From Aquimarina agarilytica ZC1 (GTDB lineage Bacteria > Bacteroidota > Bacteroidia > Flavobacteriales > Flavobacteriaceae), in NCBI RefSeq assembly GCF_000255455.1, contig NZ_JH621252.1:83358-147357 (forward strand): a stretch of DNA of 64,000 nt. The letters are read 5' to 3'. Position numbers and translations under genes: made by a program. The notes below the pieces were generated by a model. The model was not told where the DNA came from. It saw only the letters and a list, made by a program, of their open reading frames with translations, and ran no database searches. The stretch's first letter is position 1; the number at the start of each line of letters is the position of its first letter. This document shows, in pieces, positions 62,344-64,000 of the stretch.

Positions 62344-63336
62344 TTAATCAATAAATTTGACCGTTTTTAATATCGCCTCTAATTCAAAAACATAATCTCT
62401 TTTATTAATTGATGGCGCAAAAACAAAGCCCTCTAAAACGAGCAACCTATTTTTTTTTGTATCCTTAATCACATAGTTAACAAAAGGCCCTGCCATCCAT
62501 TTGTTTTTCACCTCCCATGTCCCTCTAGTCTCATAAGTATCAAAATTTGCCATATTAATTTCCTTTATATAAGGAGAATACGCTGCTTCTGTTATAAAAC
62601 GACCACCTTCATCAACAACTATATTATCTCCTCCGTAAGTATCTCTCATACTTATGATATTCTGCGTAATACTCAATGAGTCTTTAAAAAAGTTTAGCGG
62701 CACTTCATAGGCAGTTATATTCATAGTACCATGAGAAATATTTTTTCGAATCCAATAAAAATCCTTTGAAGCTTTTGCTACTCTATATGACTTAGGCGCG
62801 CTTAAACTTATCCCTAAATTTGTATCGAGTCCCTTAATTACTAAAGGAGTTTTCACCAACTGTTGCTTATTTAATATTTCAACAGCCTTAAATGTTTGTA
62901 TAATTTCTGCTTTATGAGTTCTAAATGTATTAATTATTTCCTCATCTGTTCTACCAGAGATTACTATACCAATCTGTGGGCGGGCATACTTATTTTTTAA
63001 AATTTTAAAACCAACTTCTTTGTTATTCACAATTTTCAAAAAACAACGGGATTTGTTTGCAAAACCAGTAAAAGCAGTAGATGGCATTTGTCGTATGGTA
63101 AACATCGGCTCTTCCTGCGGAAGCCCCGGCACTGCGGCCGCCAAATTTTTACGAAGCACCTCTCCTATACCACCTTCCCAAAATCTATTATCCATCACTA
63201 TCGTCAATGTATTGGGTCTACCCGAAGATCTCGCATATGCACCTTCATCTAAAACAACTTTATTTTCCTCCTTATTATTTTTACAAGCCATTACAGCAAA
63301 TAAAACAAAACAAACTAAGCTTATCTTTTTAATCAT
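62344..63336 (-). CDS. DUF4837 family lipoprotein
   Basis: The 330-residue protein has signal MIKKISLVCFVLFAVMACKN with lipobox Cys18. The body matches DUF4837: RPNTLTIVMDNRFWEGGIGE, then PGLPQEEPMFTIRQMPSTAF and later WEVKNKWMAGPFVNYVI. It is a Bacteroidota-specific envelope lipoprotein of unknown function. Its ATG overlaps the stop of the upstream LysM gene (ATGA), so the two form an operon, which suggests a link to cell wall turnover. Confidence 0.88.
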   Translation of the reverse strand: MIKKISLVCFVLFAVMACKNNKEENKVVLDEGAYARSSGRPNTLTIVMDNRFWEGGIGEVLRKNLAAAVPGLPQEEPMFTIRQMPSTAFTGFANKSRCFLKIVNNKEVGFKILKNKYARPQIGIVISGRTDEEIINTFRTHKAEIIQTFKAVEILNKQQLVKTPLVIKGLDTNLGISLSAPKSYRVAKASKDFYWIRKNISHGTMNITAYEVPLNFFKDSLSITQNIISMRDTYGGDNIVVDEGGRFITEAAYSPYIKEINMANFDTYETRGTWEVKNKWMAGPFVNYVIKDTKKNRLLVLEGFVFAPSINKRDYVFELEAILKTVKFID

Positions 63337-64000
63337 TTTTTTAATTTTAAGCGCATTCCCGGCTTTAATCTATTTCCAGGTATATTATTCCATCTTTTCA
63401 AATTTTCGACACTCACACCAGCAAATTTTTGCGATATACTCCATAAAGAGTCTCCAGATTTAACCACATAAACATTTGAACTGGATTTTATAGCTTTTTT
63501 CTTAGTTGCCGCATAGGCATTTACTTTTCTAGGGTAAATTGTCAAATACTTACCTACTCTAATATTGTTATTTCTTAAACCATTCCATTTTTTAATTTGT
63601 GATACACGAACTCCAAATTTTCGAGCAATTAAACCTAAATAATCACCACTACGAATACGATACCTAATCTTGTTTTTAACTTCAAAAAATTGAGGCAAAG
63701 GCTTTTCTCTTTTATCATAGTCTTCCTTTGCTTTAGCATAGATCGCGTTTTCATTAGAAACAAAAGTACCCACCTTGTCCAATGGCATACGCAATGTGTA
63801 ATCTTCCGAAGGTATGTGAGGAATAATATCCAATTTATATGATGGATTTAAAAATTGAAGCACTTCCATTTCTACATCCATCACCTCTGCCACTTGATCC
63901 AAACTTATTTGTTGCTTTACGCGAACGGTGTCCGTTTCAAAATAGGCAAATTCTGGTCGTTTTGGTTTAAAATTATGAAAATCGGAAAACTCAAAAATAT
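63333..64000 (-). CDS. LysM-containing lytic murein transglycosylase (MltD-like), C-terminal part
   Basis: The frame is open to the window edge, giving 222 visible residues; the N-terminal catalytic SLT domain lies outside. The visible part starts around FEFSDFHNFKPKRPEFAYFE, has DTVRVKQQISLDQVAEVMDV and the MltD-typical EVLQFLNPSYKLDIIPHIPS, then two LysM domains: YRIRSGDYLGLIARKFGVRV and YVVKSGDSLWSISQKFAGVS. LysM binds peptidoglycan; the enzyme would cleave glycan strands in the periplasm. It is coupled to the DUF4837 gene by an ATGA overlap. Confidence 0.85.
   Translation of the reverse strand, partial: IFEFSDFHNFKPKRPEFAYFETDTVRVKQQISLDQVAEVMDVEMEVLQFLNPSYKLDIIPHIPSEDYTLRMPLDKVGTFVSNENAIYAKAKEDYDKREKPLPQFFEVKNKIRYRIRSGDYLGLIARKFGVRVSQIKKWNGLRNNNIRVGKYLTIYPRKVNAYAATKKKAIKSSSNVYVVKSGDSLWSISQKFAGVSVENLKRWNNIPGNRLKPGMRLKLKK

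Noticed and set aside
1-64000. tRNA or rRNA genes
   Set aside because: I looked for tRNA cloverleaf signatures and rRNA motifs by eye and saw none; a covariance search could still find one I missed.

Overview
This window comes from a low-GC Bacteroidota chromosome, most likely a marine member of the Flavobacteriaceae. The evidence is: AT-rich sequence; promoters with the Bacteroidota -7 box TAnnTTTG (very clear before ompA, asd, trpS and hflX); type IX secretion (T9SS) sorting domains; Flavobacteria-type families (DUF4837, choice-of-anchor L, gliding-type C-terminal domains); and a sugar-acid cluster with an alpha-L-fucosidase. I saw no rRNA, tRNA or CRISPR array. Genus cannot be decided from this sequence alone.

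Layout. 1-5.7 kb: core genes (tyrS tail, YHS-domain protein, LuxE-like protein, T9SS type B surface protein, tatA, pheS). 5.7-14 kb: an accessory island with a RelE/ParE-type toxin-antitoxin pair, a broken tyrosine recombinase tail, a broken HTH-regulator tail, degenerate copies of one terminator, and a minus-strand cassette encoding a secreted helper, a Sel1-repeat protein with a T9SS type A sorting domain, a secreted PoNe-type DNase toxin and its PoNi immunity protein. 14.3-31.3 kb: mostly housekeeping (radA, trpS, hflX, xth, GNAT, DsbA-like, aldo/keto reductase), an unusual O-antigen-ligase/TPR/esterase fusion and a second toxin-antitoxin pair. 31.4-37.2 kb: a second toxin cassette on the plus strand, with a close paralogue of the Sel1/T9SS protein, a secreted zincin (HEGIH) toxin-like protein and two related lipoproteins, flanked by 72-bp direct repeats. 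38.4-42.7 kb: biotin operon bioF-bioD-bioA plus a ketosynthase. 44-56 kb: a minus-strand sugar cluster with an alpha-L-fucosidase, permease, mutarotase, sugar dehydrogenase, lactonase, LgoD-like dehydrogenase, UxaB, UxaA, KDG kinase and KDPG aldolase. 56.3-64 kb: AddA-like helicase-nuclease, OmpA-family porin, asd, DUF4837 lipoprotein and a LysM lytic transglycosylase running off the end.

Most interesting points. (1) Two cassettes share one architecture: a T9SS-sorted Sel1 protein directly followed by a Sec-signal toxin without a sorting domain whose mature N-terminus carries the same YNESG motif, then immunity. I infer a carrier-cargo toxin delivery system using T9SS, with the toxin swapped between cassettes. 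(2) The sugar cluster is usually read as L-fucose utilisation. Its enzyme set (LgoD-UxaB-UxaA-KdgK-Eda, no UxaC) instead fits complete L-galactose catabolism, because the kinase step needs the C6 hydroxyl that fucose lacks. Minus-strand terminators inside the cluster and palindromic sites indicate several transcription units rather than one operon.
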